This document shows positions 54,188 to 63,737 of a stretch of DNA of 64,000 bases, piece by piece. The position numbers and the translations under genes are program-made. Position 1 is the first letter of the stretch. Each line of letters starts with the position of its first letter. The notes under the pieces are model-generated. The model ran no database searches, was not told where the DNA came from, and saw nothing but the letters and a program-made list of their open reading frames with translations. Origin of the DNA: Fen-1245 sp963835535 (GTDB lineage: Bacteria; Gemmatimonadota; Gemmatimonadetes; Gemmatimonadales; JACORV01); contig CAWIFL010000005.1 in the NCBI GenBank assembly GCA_963835535.1, positions 434,001 through 498,000 on the forward strand. The letters run 5' to 3'.

Positions 54188-55891
54188 ATGGAGGAGCCGC
54201 CAGCGCATACTGTTGGCGTGCGTCGCTCGTCCGCCATCATCAAACCGCCTATCCTGCGCGATCTCTGGGAATCGCGCGTGGGACGCATCCTGGCCGGGCT
54301 CGGCCTCGACAGCGTGCGGGCCACCATCCTCACGCTGGCGGTCCTCGCGACGCTGATCCCGGCGCTCGCCACCAGCGCCATCTCCTACCGCCAGAACCGC
54401 CGCGCCATCCGCGCCAAGCTCGACGAACAATTGTCCGGCGCGAGCAGCCAGGCGGCACGGGAGACCGGCCTCTGGATCAAGGAGAGGCTCTACGACCTGC
54501 GGGTCTTCGCCTCGTCCTACGAGGTCACGGAGAACGTCGCCGGGACGACGCCACAGGGGCGCAAGCGCCTGTCCGACTACCTCGGCTCGGTCAAGGACCG
54601 GTTCGCGGACTACGTCGAGCTGATGGTCGTGGCGACCGACCTCAGGACGGTGGCCGGGAGCAAACCCGTTCCCGGCCGGCTGCACTTCACGGGCACCTGG
54701 ATGCAGCAGGCGCGCGTCGGCGATCCCGTCCTCGGCGACCCGATGCGCGGCGATTCCGGGGCGACGATGGAGATCGCCGTGCCGATCCAGAGCGCCAGCG
54801 GGAGGTTCCTCGGGGTGCTGGCGGGGCGGCTCCGGTTCCAGGGCGTCGAGCAGTACCTGCACGAGCTGGTGGCGGGCCGCGAAGACCGCGTCGCCGTGGT
54901 GATGCCGGGAGGGCAGGTCATCGCGTCCGCGGGCGGCCGGTTCGCAGCCGTGCCGGGCCCGGCGCTGCGTGAGCTGCAGCGCGCCGAGAGCACGGCCGTG
55001 TCGTTCCGCACCGCCGACGGCCTCGAGGTCGTCGGCGCGGTCGCTCCGGTCCCCAGCTCCGACTGGAGCGCGGTCGCCGCGATCCCGGCGTCCTCCGCGT
55101 TCAAGGACATCCGCCGGTTGGGTGTCGCGACGGCCGTCCTCCTCGTGGTGCTGTTGGCGGTGGTCGGGTCGCTCGCCTACACCCTGGGGCTCCTGATCGT
55201 CCGCCCCCTGGACCGCCTGACGCTCGCCGCCAACCGCGTCGCCGACGGCGACCTGGACGTGGACGTCCCGGTGTCCGGCGGCGGCGAGCTGACGCACCTG
55301 GCACGGGTGTTCAACGACATGGTAGGGCGGCTGCGGGCGACGCGGGCCGAGCTGGAGCGGCTCTCGGTCACCGACGAGCTGACGGGGCTGGCCAACCGGC
55401 GGCTGCTGATGACGGAGCTGGAGCGCGAGGTGCGGCGCAGCGAGCGCCACGAGAACCCGCTCGCGATCCTGATGCTGGACGTGGATCACTTCAAGAACTT
55501 CAACGACACGCACGGCCATCGGGCCGGCGACGCCGTCCTCAAGCGGCTGGCGAACACGCTGAAGAAGTGCGTACGCGACGTGGACACGGTGGCGCGCTAC
55601 GGGGGCGAGGAGTTCCTGGTGATGCTCCCCGAGATCCCGGCCACCGAGGTCGCGCGGGTCGCCGAGCGGATCCGCGCCGCGTCTGAGGCGGACCGCTTCA
55701 CGCCGGAGGGGAGCAGCACGGCGCTCAGCGTCACGGTGTCGGTCGGCGTCGCGGTGTATCCCGAGAGCGGGAGGACCGCGGACGCGCTGATCGAGGCGGC
55801 CGACCAGGCCCTCTACCGGTCCAAGGAGTCGGGGCGCAACCGCGTCAGCACCGCGGGAGCGCCCGGAAAGAAGACCAGGTCCCGCGGCTAG
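54188..55891 (+). CDS. Membrane diguanylate cyclase, Cache-HAMP-GGDEF
   Basis: A 567-residue sensor. Helix 1 at about 44-66, a periplasmic double-Cache-like sensor (about 67-305), helix 2 at about 311-336, HAMP (about 337-390), then a GGDEF domain with GGEEF at 472-476, inhibitory site RDVD (463-466) five residues ahead, and LDVDHFKNFND for metal and substrate. It should make cyclic di-GMP with product inhibition. ATG 54188 lacks a ribosome binding site; a GTG at 54218 is an alternative. Its TAG overlaps the stop of the next, convergent gene (CTAG). Confidence 0.92.
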   Translation: MEEPPAHTVGVRRSSAIIKPPILRDLWESRVGRILAGLGLDSVRATILTLAVLATLIPALATSAISYRQNRRAIRAKLDEQLSGASSQAARETGLWIKERLYDLRVFASSYEVTENVAGTTPQGRKRLSDYLGSVKDRFADYVELMVVATDLRTVAGSKPVPGRLHFTGTWMQQARVGDPVLGDPMRGDSGATMEIAVPIQSASGRFLGVLAGRLRFQGVEQYLHELVAGREDRVAVVMPGGQVIASAGGRFAAVPGPALRELQRAESTAVSFRTADGLEVVGAVAPVPSSDWSAVAAIPASSAFKDIRRLGVATAVLLVVLLAVVGSLAYTLGLLIVRPLDRLTLAANRVADGDLDVDVPVSGGGELTHLARVFNDMVGRLRATRAELERLSVTDELTGLANRRLLMTELEREVRRSERHENPLAILMLDVDHFKNFNDTHGHRAGDAVLKRLANTLKKCVRDVDTVARYGGEEFLVMLPEIPATEVARVAERIRAASEADRFTPEGSSTALSVTVSVGVAVYPESGRTADALIEAADQALYRSKESGRNRVSTAGAPGKKTRSRG

Positions 55892-56619
55892 GGGCCGCCC
55901 GCTTCCATCCCCCGCACCAGCGCGTGGTGCACCCACGCGCCGCGACCGTCGGCCATCGTCACCCGAATCCAGTCCTGGGCGTAGGCGTAGCCCGTGAGCG
56001 GCGTACCGGCGGGGACGGTGGCGACCACGTCGGCGCCGCCGCCCGGCGCGGCGCGCAGGTTCGCCCTCCCGGTCGTCGTGAGCGGCACCGGCACCGCGAA
56101 CGCCACCTCGGAGGTGCCCGCCACTCCCGCGCTCTCCGCCAGGCGGCCCCGGCCCGCGGTCGCCGCGCGCTTGGCCTGCGTCGCGAGGTAGACGGCCCCG
56201 CCGTAGTTCTCGGCGTCGAAGGCCGTGCCCGCGGACTGCAGCGCCTGCTCAGCCAGCCGCGCCTCCGGCGCCTGCTGTCCCGAACCGCGCAGCTGCTGGA
56301 GCGTGACCTCGGCTTCGGCCATGGCCGACGCCGCCTCCGCCCGGGTCGCGAGCGTCCGTGACCGAGCCATGGCCCGCACGACCTCCGTGGTCGCTTCCTC
56401 CAGGTGCTGCTGCGACTCCGCCAGCTGCGCCGAGCGCTCGAACAGCGCCATCCGCAGGCGCACCACTTCGCGCTGGGCGTCGGGGTCGCGGACGGTGACG
56501 GTCTCGGGCGCCGCGCGCGTCGGGGCCGCGGCCGGGGTCGGCGCCGGTGCGTTTGGAGGAGCCTGCCTGCCGGCGCAGGCGGCGAGTGGAACTGCCAGCA
56601 AGAGGGGGGTGACCCGCAT
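55888..56619 (-). CDS. Lipoprotein with C-terminal SH3-like domain
   Basis: A 243-residue lipoprotein (signal ending PLAAC). A Pro/Ala-rich linker, an alpha-helical coiled coil (about 50-150) and a C-terminal bacterial SH3-like domain (about 170-240: GRANLRAAPGGGADVVATVPAGTPL...GYAYAQDWIRVTMADGRGAWVH). Such proteins often bind peptidoglycan; here that is inferred. Stop codons of this and the convergent cyclase overlap by four bases. Confidence 0.83.
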   Translation of the reverse strand: MRVTPLLLAVPLAACAGRQAPPNAPAPTPAAAPTRAAPETVTVRDPDAQREVVRLRMALFERSAQLAESQQHLEEATTEVVRAMARSRTLATRAEAASAMAEAEVTLQQLRGSGQQAPEARLAEQALQSAGTAFDAENYGGAVYLATQAKRAATAGRGRLAESAGVAGTSEVAFAVPVPLTTTGRANLRAAPGGGADVVATVPAGTPLTGYAYAQDWIRVTMADGRGAWVHHALVRGMEAGGP

Positions 56620-56708
56620 GGCGCATCCCTGTCAGGAAACGGTGGGGCGCCGACGGCGCCGTCCTCCAAAGTGCAGCGCCGCAGGCCGGGAAGCTAGACG
56701 ATCCCGCG

Positions 56709-57215
56709 TTAGCGGCGCCGCCCTTTCGCCGCCGGCTTGGCGGGAGCCGGAGGAGGAGCCGGTGGAGCGTTCGCGCTCCAGCTCTCGGCCGCGACCTTAA
56801 AGTTGCCATCCGCGGCGCGGCGGAAGACCAGCAGGTACTTGCCGTCCTCGGAAGCCGTTGAAGGGGGCAGCTCCTGATAGTGGTACTTCCCGCTGGTGTA
56901 CATGAAGTCCCCGGAGCCGTCCGCAGTCTCCTGCGTGAGCTGGAGATTGACCTTCACGCTCATCATCCCCTTGTAGAACTGCCGGATCTGATCCGCGCCC
57001 TTCACCATCGGCATCCCGGGCGGCATGATCATCGCATCAGCGGCATAGGGCGCCACCAGCGAGTCGAGATTCCCGGAGGCTGTGGCCGCGCTCATCGCAG
57101 CCGTCATCCGGCGCGCGGCCGTCGTGTCGGCGTCGGTGAGGGGCGCCGGCGCAGACTTGCATCCGCCCAGCGCGACGAAAGCGAGCAGCAGGCTGCCGGC
57201 ACCAATGCGGCGCAT
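56709..57215 (-). CDS. SnoaL-like/DUF4440-type lipoprotein
   Basis: A 168-residue lipoprotein (signal ending VALGGC). The core (DSLVAPYAADAMIMPPGMPMVKGADQIRQFYKGMM...GKYLLVFRRAADGNFKVAAESW) is a SnoaL/DUF4440 cone-shaped alpha+beta fold of the ketosteroid-isomerase superfamily. Activity is unknown. The tail is Pro/Ala/Lys-rich. AGGAG lies six bases before the ATG. Same strand as the SH3-like lipoprotein, 89 bp apart. Confidence 0.82.
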   Translation of the reverse strand: MRRIGAGSLLLAFVALGGCKSAPAPLTDADTTAARRMTAAMSAATASGNLDSLVAPYAADAMIMPPGMPMVKGADQIRQFYKGMMSVKVNLQLTQETADGSGDFMYTSGKYHYQELPPSTASEDGKYLLVFRRAADGNFKVAAESWSANAPPAPPPAPAKPAAKGRRR

Positions 57216-57305
57216 CGACGACTCCTGACGAAATGGTAGCGGTTAGTCTGAAGCTGCCCCGGGCGCCGCGCAAGACCCCGGTGCGCCGCGGCGAGGGGGG
57301 GCCGG

Positions 57306-59987
57306 CTACAGCACCCGCGTCACGTCCACGGCGGAATCCTCGCCCTGGACGATCGTGAACGCGCGCTTCGCGAACACCGCGATCATCGCGCGGTTGTCGG
57401 TGGTCGTCTGGGCGACGACCCGCTTCAGCTTCCAGCTGCGGGCGATCTCGAGGCAGTAGTCGGTGAGGATACCCCCCAGCTCCCGGTGCTGGAACGCGTC
57501 CACCACGAGCACCGCGTACTCGCCGTCCTCGTGGCTCGGGTCGGCGACGAGGCGCCCGACCCCGATCAGCCGGCGCTCGGCGCCCTCCCCGATCTCCGCG
57601 ACGATGGCGATCTCGCGGGCGTAGTCGATGTAGCAGTAGCGGGTGGCCACGGCGTGGGTGGACCAGTCGAACATGTAGCGGAAGCGGGAGTAGATCGTCT
57701 CCTTCGAGCAGCTGCGCAGCATCGCCAGCCAGAGCGATTCGTCCTCGGGCCGGATCGGCCTCAGGGTCACCGCCGTGCCGTCCTTGAGCGCGATCCGCGA
57801 GACGTACTTCTCGGGGTAGGGCCGCAGCACCAGGTGCGCGTAGGGCTCGACCGGTGCGCCGACCAGCGAGCGATCCACCACGGCGCGCGCGTCCAGTGCC
57901 ACCGCCTCGGTCGGCGTGCACAGCAGCGGATTGATGTCCAGCTCGGTGATCTCGGGGTAGTCGGCCGCCAGGTACGAGAGGCGGATCAGCACCTCGACCA
58001 GCGCCTCAACGTCGATCGGCTTCCGGCCGCGGTAGCCGGTGAACAGCGGCCACATCCGCAGCTCCTCGAGCATCCGCATGGCCAGCCGCTCGTTGAGGGG
58101 CGGGAAGCCGAGGCTCCGGTCGCCCAGCAGCTCCGCGCCCACGCCACCCATCCCGGCCAGGATCACCGTGCCGAAGACGGGGTCCTTCTTGATGCCGAGG
58201 ATCAGCTCGAGGGAATCGTTCGCGCGGATCATCCGCTGCACGGTGATGCCCTCGAGGCGGGCGTCGGGGCGGCGCTCCCCCGCAGTGCGAAGGATCGCGT
58301 CGTACGCGGCGGCGACCATCCCGGCGTTGGCCAGGTCGAGCGCCACGCCGCCCACGTCCGTCTTGTGGGTCAGGTCTCTCGAGCGGACCTTGAGCACCAC
58401 CGGATAGCCGATGCGGTCCGCGATCGCGACGGCGTCCGCGGCGGTCGCGGCGACCACGGGCACGGTCACGGGGATGCCGTACGACGCCAGCAGCTCTTTC
58501 GCCACGTCCTCCCGCAGCACGTCGTCGGCGCCGAGCCGCGCGGCGACGAACCGGCGCTTCGCGTCGGCGCGGTCGTAGGGAAGCTGGATCGCGACGTCCT
58601 TCGGCGTCTCGTAGAGCGTCTCCAGGTTGCGCGCGTAGGCAACGAGCGTGCCGAACGCGCGGACCGCGCGCTCCGGCGTCGCGTACGCCGCGATGCCGTT
58701 CTCGGCGAGAATGGGGAGCGATCCGCGCATCAGGCGGCCGCCCAGCCACGCCGCCAGCAGCGGCTTCCGGCTCTTCTGCGTCAGCCGCCCGAGGGCGCGC
58801 GCGGTCCCGGCCGGATTGGTCATCGCCTGCGGGGTGATGATCGCGAGCGCCGCGTCCACCCCCGGGTCGTCGAGCACCGCCTGCACCGCCTTCTCGATGC
58901 GCTTGGGGTTCGCGTCCCCGAGCACGTCCACCGGGTTGCCGTGCGACCAGGGCGGAGGCAGGTCCGCGTCGAGCCGCGCCATCGTCTCCGGCGACAATTG
59001 CGCGAGCGTTCCCTGCTGCGCGACCAGGGCGTCGGTGGCGATGACCCCTGGGCCGCCGGCGTTGGTCACGATGCCCAGCCGCGCTCCGGCCGGGAGCCTG
59101 CCGCGCCCGATCAACTCGGCGCAGTCGAAGACGTCGCCGAGGTCGCCGACCCGCGCGATGCCGGCGCGCTGGAACGCCGCGTCGTAGACGGCGTCTTCCG
59201 ACGCCATGGCGCCGGTGTGGGAGGCCGCGGCTCGGGCCGAGGCGGGGAACCGGCCGGCCTTGAAGGCGATGATCGGCTTCTGCCGCGCGAACGCGCGCGC
59301 CGCGGTCATGAAGCCCCGGGCGTCCGCGATGGACTCGATGTAGAGGATGATGGACCGCGTGTGCGGGTCCTCACCGAAGTAGTCGATCAGGTCGCCGAAG
59401 TCCACGTCGAGCGCGTTCCCGATCGACACGAAGTGCGAGAACCCGATCCCGCCCTCCAGCGCCCAGTCGAGCACCGAGGCGCAGAGCGCGCCCGACTGCG
59501 AGATGAAGGCGATGTCGCCGTTCTTGGGGAGCGCCGGTGCGAAGCTCGCGTTCAGGTTGATGCGCGGGACGATGACGCCGAGGCAGTTGGGGCCGAGGAT
59601 CCGCATCCCGTCGAAGCGCGCGCGCGCCTCGCGGATCTGCTGCTCGAGCCTCTTGCCGGCGTCGCCGGTCTCCTTGAAGCCCGCCGAGACGATGATGAGG
59701 CCGCGGATCCCGGCCTCGCCGCACGCCACGACCTGCCGCGGGACCTGGTCGGCGCTCGAGCAGATGATGGCGAGATCGGGCGTCCGCGGCACGTGCGCCA
59801 GGTCGGGGTAGCAGGGCACGCCGAGCACCGCCTCGTGGGCGGCGTTCACCGGGTAGACCACCCCGTTGAAGCCGCCGCCCACCAGGTTGCCGAGGACCTT
59901 GCCGCCGACGCTGTTGGGATTCGGCGACACGTCGATGAGCGCGATGCGTCCGGGATTGAAGACGCAGTCCAGGTTCTGGATGCCCAT
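57306..59987 (-). CDS. ADP-forming acyl-CoA synthetase with C-terminal GNAT domain (Pat/ACD-like)
   Basis: An 893-residue protein with a CoA-binding domain (about 8-135), succinyl-CoA ligase-like domains (about 150-460), ATP-grasp_5 (about 485-715) and a GNAT acetyltransferase (about 735-890). The phospho-His motif SHTGAMAS is intact, unlike in pure PatZ-type acetyltransferases where it is lost, so acyl-CoA synthesis (acyl-CoA plus ADP and phosphate interconversion) may be real and the GNAT part regulatory. Third gene of an operon, 24 bp after the FolE2-like gene. No strong ribosome binding site. Confidence 0.9.
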   Translation of the reverse strand: MGIQNLDCVFNPGRIALIDVSPNPNSVGGKVLGNLVGGGFNGVVYPVNAAHEAVLGVPCYPDLAHVPRTPDLAIICSSADQVPRQVVACGEAGIRGLIIVSAGFKETGDAGKRLEQQIREARARFDGMRILGPNCLGVIVPRINLNASFAPALPKNGDIAFISQSGALCASVLDWALEGGIGFSHFVSIGNALDVDFGDLIDYFGEDPHTRSIILYIESIADARGFMTAARAFARQKPIIAFKAGRFPASARAAASHTGAMASEDAVYDAAFQRAGIARVGDLGDVFDCAELIGRGRLPAGARLGIVTNAGGPGVIATDALVAQQGTLAQLSPETMARLDADLPPPWSHGNPVDVLGDANPKRIEKAVQAVLDDPGVDAALAIITPQAMTNPAGTARALGRLTQKSRKPLLAAWLGGRLMRGSLPILAENGIAAYATPERAVRAFGTLVAYARNLETLYETPKDVAIQLPYDRADAKRRFVAARLGADDVLREDVAKELLASYGIPVTVPVVAATAADAVAIADRIGYPVVLKVRSRDLTHKTDVGGVALDLANAGMVAAAYDAILRTAGERRPDARLEGITVQRMIRANDSLELILGIKKDPVFGTVILAGMGGVGAELLGDRSLGFPPLNERLAMRMLEELRMWPLFTGYRGRKPIDVEALVEVLIRLSYLAADYPEITELDINPLLCTPTEAVALDARAVVDRSLVGAPVEPYAHLVLRPYPEKYVSRIALKDGTAVTLRPIRPEDESLWLAMLRSCSKETIYSRFRYMFDWSTHAVATRYCYIDYAREIAIVAEIGEGAERRLIGVGRLVADPSHEDGEYAVLVVDAFQHRELGGILTDYCLEIARSWKLKRVVAQTTTDNRAMIAVFAKRAFTIVQGEDSAVDVTRVL

Positions 59988-60011
59988 GCCGGGCCCCGAG
60001 CGCCCTGGCCG

Positions 60012-60821
60012 CTAGTCCGGCATCACTTCCTTGCCGATCTCCTCCCAGTCCTCACGCGGCGTCCAGACGCTCTTCTCGGTGCCGAGCACCGTGGCGTACG
60101 AGTGCAGCATGCCGTAGTTCGAGCAGCGGATGGAGAACCAGCCGATGTCCTTCCGCTTGCTCAGCTCCTGCCCCACGTCGTCCGTCACCTCGACGCTGGT
60201 CCGCTTCACCGCGTGCACGCGCCGGATGATCAGCTCCTCGTCCTTCTCGCTCAGATAGGAGTAGATCGGCGCCAGCGCCTTGCCGTCCACGAGATCCACG
60301 ATGTCCTCGGGATAGATGTCCCCGTCGGACTCCGTCTGCACGAGCAGCGTGCTCAGCTGCCCGAACAGCCCGCCCGGCCGGTCGGTGCCGGCGCTGGGGT
60401 AGGTCGTCAGGCAGGGGACCTGGATCTTGAAGGTCACGCGCGGCGTGCCCATGGACGAGGCCGCCTTCGCCGTGTAGGCGCAGAGCACGCGTACCAGGCA
60501 CTTCTCCTTGGTCACGGGCGTCAGCTTCTCCACGAAGAACGGGTAGCTGAACGTCGCGCTCACGTCGTTGGCGTTGAGCCCCTCGAGGTAGTCCTGCATG
60601 TTCTTCTTCAGCGTGCTGGTGGCGATCTTGGCCCGATGATTATGGATGATCTGGATCAGCTTCGAGATCCAGGTGGCCTCGAACTCGTGGTGCAGCCGCG
60701 CCGCGATGGAGATGCTCGCGATGGTGTGCTGGCCGTCGGGCTCGCTCCGCGACGCGACCCGCACGGGGTACGGCAGATCCTGCAATCCAACGTCAACCAG
60801 GTACCGGCGTTCCGCTGACAT
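60012..60821 (-). CDS. Divergent GTP cyclohydrolase FolE2/MptA-like protein
   Basis: A 269-residue protein of likely tunnelling fold. The C-terminal part (EDIVDLVDGKALAPIYSYLSEKDEE...and NYGMLHSYAT) follows the FolE2 pattern (edLv...pvY.lLKR.DE, N.ESIH.H). The FolE2 signature CPCSK...AHNQR is replaced by CLTTYPSAGTDRPGG, and the N-terminal HMSR region by HEFEATW, so the canonical GTP ring-opening activity is doubtful. The ATG at 60821 has GGAGGTG upstream and lies one base after the preceding stop. It sits between two acyl-CoA synthetase-like genes, an unusual setting. Confidence 0.68.
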   Translation of the reverse strand: MSAERRYLVDVGLQDLPYPVRVASRSEPDGQHTIASISIAARLHHEFEATWISKLIQIIHNHRAKIATSTLKKNMQDYLEGLNANDVSATFSYPFFVEKLTPVTKEKCLVRVLCAYTAKAASSMGTPRVTFKIQVPCLTTYPSAGTDRPGGLFGQLSTLLVQTESDGDIYPEDIVDLVDGKALAPIYSYLSEKDEELIIRRVHAVKRTSVEVTDDVGQELSKRKDIGWFSIRCSNYGMLHSYATVLGTEKSVWTPREDWEEIGKEVMPD

Positions 60822-60822
60822 C

Positions 60823-62298
60823 TCACACCTCCGTAGTCGTTCGATCGGGCAGCTCGGCCGTGCGTTCGCGCCGCTCCGGCGCTCTCCCGCGGCCGAGAAT
60901 CTCACCGTACCTCCGCAGCGCGACGATCGCGCTCACCGCCTGCTCCGGCGTCGGGTAGGCGGGAATGCCGTGGTCCCTGAGATGCGCGATGGACGCGTTG
61001 CACTCGGGCCCCCCCTGGCATTCCATCACCAGCGCCTTCCCGAGATGCCGGTAGATCTCGTGCATCTTCATGGCGACGTCCGCGATCGCCGGCACGTTCG
61101 TGATGGCCGAGGGACACACGGATCCGTAGACGCAGTCCACCGCCGGGTCCTCGAACGCGGCCGCGAAGGCGCGCTCGTAGGTCGATGGCGACGCCGTGCC
61201 GGCGATGTCCACCGGGTTGAGCACGGAGCCGAAGCCCGGCAGGTCCGCCCGGAGCCGGACGGGCAGCCTGGGCGAGACCTCCGTGAGCGGGCGGAGCGGC
61301 ATCCCCAGCCGGTCGAAATGCTCGCAGGAGAGCAGCCCCGAGCCCCCGCCGTTGGTGATCATCACCACGCCATCGCTCCGCAGCGGCGGCTGCAGCGCCA
61401 GCGCCATCGAGATGTCGAGGAACTCCTGCCAGACGGTGGCCCGGATGACCCCGGCGCGCCGGAACACGTCGTCGAAGAACTGGTCGTCCATCCCCTCGTT
61501 TTCCGAGGCCGTGTGGGCGAACGCCGCCTTCTTCCCCTGCCGGGACGACCCGACCTTGATCACCACGACCGGCTTGCGCGGCACGACCGAGCGGCAGGCC
61601 TCGACGAACGCCTCGGGCGAGTCGAGACCCTCGATGTACACGGCGATGCAGCGCGTGTGCTCGTCCTGTCCGCCGTAGACGATGAACTCCGAGAAGTCCA
61701 CGTCGGCCTTGTTTCCCAGGCCGACGAAGAAGCTCATGCCGTAGTGGCGCAGCAGCGACGCGCCCAGCGCCGCGAGCAGATTCGCGCCCGACTGCGAGAT
61801 GAACCCCACCGGACCGGGCACCGGCAGGTACGGGATGAAGCCGCAGTTGAACTTGTCGTACGGACTGCCCATCCCCAGGAAGTTCGGGCCGATGAGCGGG
61901 AGCTCGTGCTCCCGGCAGAAGCGCGTCAGCTCGTCCTGGACGTCGCCCCGGCCGGCCTCCTTGAAGTCGCTGCTCGAGACCGCCACCACCTTCGCGTGCT
62001 TCGCCGCCGCGGCCGCCACCGCCTCCGGGACGGCCTTCGCCGGCACGGCGATGAACACGAGATCCACCGGTCCCGGGACCTCGGCGAGCGTGGCGTACGC
62101 CGTCAGCCCCTGTATCTCACCGCCGGCGGGGTTCACCGGATAGATGATGCCCGGATAACCCCACTTGCGAAGTCCTTCGATCACCTTGTAGCCGACCTTG
62201 GTGGGACGTCGCGATGCGCCGATGACTGCCACTGAGGATGGATTCAGCGCGTATCTGAGGTTCTCAGTCACGTAGGGGCGAGGACTGTCAATTCTCAC
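60823..62298 (-). CDS. CoA-binding, ADP-forming acyl-CoA synthetase alpha-subunit-like protein
   Basis: A 491-residue protein with a CoA-binding Rossmann domain (NPSSVAVIGASRRPTKVGYKV at the start) and ligase-CoA domains. The phospho-His position is kept (FAHTASENEG). There is no ATP-grasp domain, so it resembles the alpha part of ADP-forming acetyl-CoA synthetase and would need a beta partner, perhaps supplied by the full-length protein two genes downstream. GTG start at 62298 with GGGAGGTG seven bases ahead. First gene of the three-gene operon. Confidence 0.87.
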   Translation of the reverse strand: MRIDSPRPYVTENLRYALNPSSVAVIGASRRPTKVGYKVIEGLRKWGYPGIIYPVNPAGGEIQGLTAYATLAEVPGPVDLVFIAVPAKAVPEAVAAAAAKHAKVVAVSSSDFKEAGRGDVQDELTRFCREHELPLIGPNFLGMGSPYDKFNCGFIPYLPVPGPVGFISQSGANLLAALGASLLRHYGMSFFVGLGNKADVDFSEFIVYGGQDEHTRCIAVYIEGLDSPEAFVEACRSVVPRKPVVVIKVGSSRQGKKAAFAHTASENEGMDDQFFDDVFRRAGVIRATVWQEFLDISMALALQPPLRSDGVVMITNGGGSGLLSCEHFDRLGMPLRPLTEVSPRLPVRLRADLPGFGSVLNPVDIAGTASPSTYERAFAAAFEDPAVDCVYGSVCPSAITNVPAIADVAMKMHEIYRHLGKALVMECQGGPECNASIAHLRDHGIPAYPTPEQAVSAIVALRRYGEILGRGRAPERRERTAELPDRTTTEV

Positions 62299-62428
62299 GC
62301 CCGATCACCTCCCTGGAGCGTGTCCCCCTCCCACACCGCATACCGCGGGCCGCAGGGGTTCTGGCAATGGGGAACGTTAGAATCGGCGTTATGGGGCGCC
62401 GCGCCTGCGCGAGGAGCGACGCCCGGCC

Positions 62429-63667
62429 TCAGCGCCGGAGCGCGACGATCAGATCCGCCACGTTGGCGCCGGTGGGCCCCGTCTCGAGCGCGTGGGGCAC
62501 GCGCTCGAAGAAGCCGTACGAATCGTTCACCGCGAGGAAGGCCGCCGGATCTGCGGCGGCGCGCTGCGCGTCCCGCCGCGTGACGGCGTCGGCGATGGCG
62601 CCCGCGAGATCTCCGTTGTCGCGCCCGTCCGTCGCCAGCGTGAGCACCAGCTCGTCGTCGGCCAGAGCGCCGAGCGCGGCGAGGGCCAGCTCGAGATTCC
62701 GGCCGCCGCGGCCGTCGCCGCGGACCGTCACGGTGGTCTCGCCGCCGTAGAGCAGCGCCGTCCCGGGCGGTGCGGCGTGCAGGTCGCCTGCCACCTGCAT
62801 CGCGACGTTGCGCGCCTCGCCCGACAGTGTCGCCGTGCGAACCTGCGGGGCAAACCTCTCCCGCCGCGCAGCCGCCGCCATGGCGTCCAGGGCGAGCTGG
62901 TTCGAGACGAGCACCAGGTTCGTCACGCGCGCGAAGGCCGCCGGGTCCTTCGGCGTCTCGATCAGCGCGAGGCGCTCCGGCGCACGCCCCTGCGCAACGC
63001 CGTAGCGCGCGAGCACGCGCTGCGCATCCGTTACGGTCCGGTGGTCCAGGAAGGTGGGTCCGGAGGCGACGGCCTCGGGCGGCGCGCCGGGGACGTCGGA
63101 GAAAATGAGACCGACGACGCGGGCGGGAGCCGCCGCGCGCGCCAGGTTGCCGCCGCGCGCGAGGGAACTGTGCTTCCGGACCGTGTTGATCTCCTGGATC
63201 GTCGCCCCGGCGCGGAACAGCGTCTCCATGACAGCGCGCTCGCCTTCCACCGATCCACCGGGCGGCGGCAGGCAGAGCAGGGTGGAGCCGCCGCCGGACA
63301 CCACGCACAGCACGACGTCGTCGGGCCGGCCGCCCTCGAGGAAGCCCAGGATCGCGCGCGTGGCCTCGACGTTCGCCGCCGACGGCATCGGATGCGTGCC
63401 GTGCAGGACCTGCACGTCGCCGAGCGGGACACGGGCCGCCTCGGCCACGTCGAGGACGATCCCGTCGGAGAGCTTGGGCCCGAGCAGGTCCGCGAGGGCC
63501 GCGGACGCCGCGGTCGCGCACTTGCCGACGGCCACGAGCCGCAGCCGGCCCGTGGCGGCGAGGGAGATCGTCTCGCCACCGACACGGAGCGCGTCGCCAT
63601 CAAACGCGACGGCGCGGCGGATCGCCGCGCCGGTGTCGATCGCCTCCAGCGCCGCCTCGGCGATCAC
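62429..63667 (-). CDS. Glycerate 2-kinase (MOFRL family, GckA/TtuD type)
   Basis: Phosphorylates D-glycerate to 2-phosphoglycerate, feeding lower glycolysis. Of about 412 residues: the N-terminal DUF4147 domain has VAVGKCATAASAA and VVSGGGSTLLCLPP; the C-terminal MOFRL domain has GGETTVTVRGDGRGGRNLELALA and TDGRDNG. I use the GTG at 63667; homologues usually begin some 10 residues earlier, and the frame stays open upstream without a standard start, so the N-terminus is uncertain. Separated by 130 bp from the acyl-CoA synthetase operon on the same strand. Confidence 0.9.
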   Translation of the reverse strand: MIAEAALEAIDTGAAIRRAVAFDGDALRVGGETISLAATGRLRLVAVGKCATAASAALADLLGPKLSDGIVLDVAEAARVPLGDVQVLHGTHPMPSAANVEATRAILGFLEGGRPDDVVLCVVSGGGSTLLCLPPPGGSVEGERAVMETLFRAGATIQEINTVRKHSSLARGGNLARAAAPARVVGLIFSDVPGAPPEAVASGPTFLDHRTVTDAQRVLARYGVAQGRAPERLALIETPKDPAAFARVTNLVLVSNQLALDAMAAAARRERFAPQVRTATLSGEARNVAMQVAGDLHAAPPGTALLYGGETTVTVRGDGRGGRNLELALAALGALADDELVLTLATDGRDNGDLAGAIADAVTRRDAQRAAADPAAFLAVNDSYGFFERVPHALETGPTGANVADLIVALRR

Positions 63668-63737
63668 GAGCGCCGAGCGCCGCGCCGGCGTGGCCTCCAG
63701 GCCGCGCCGGTTGCGGATCGCTATCGTGCCGTCCGGC

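Noticed and set aside
57486..60818. 1110-codon + strand open frame
   Set aside because: Antisense of the acyl-CoA synthetase and FolE2-like genes, which have clear families; this frame has none.
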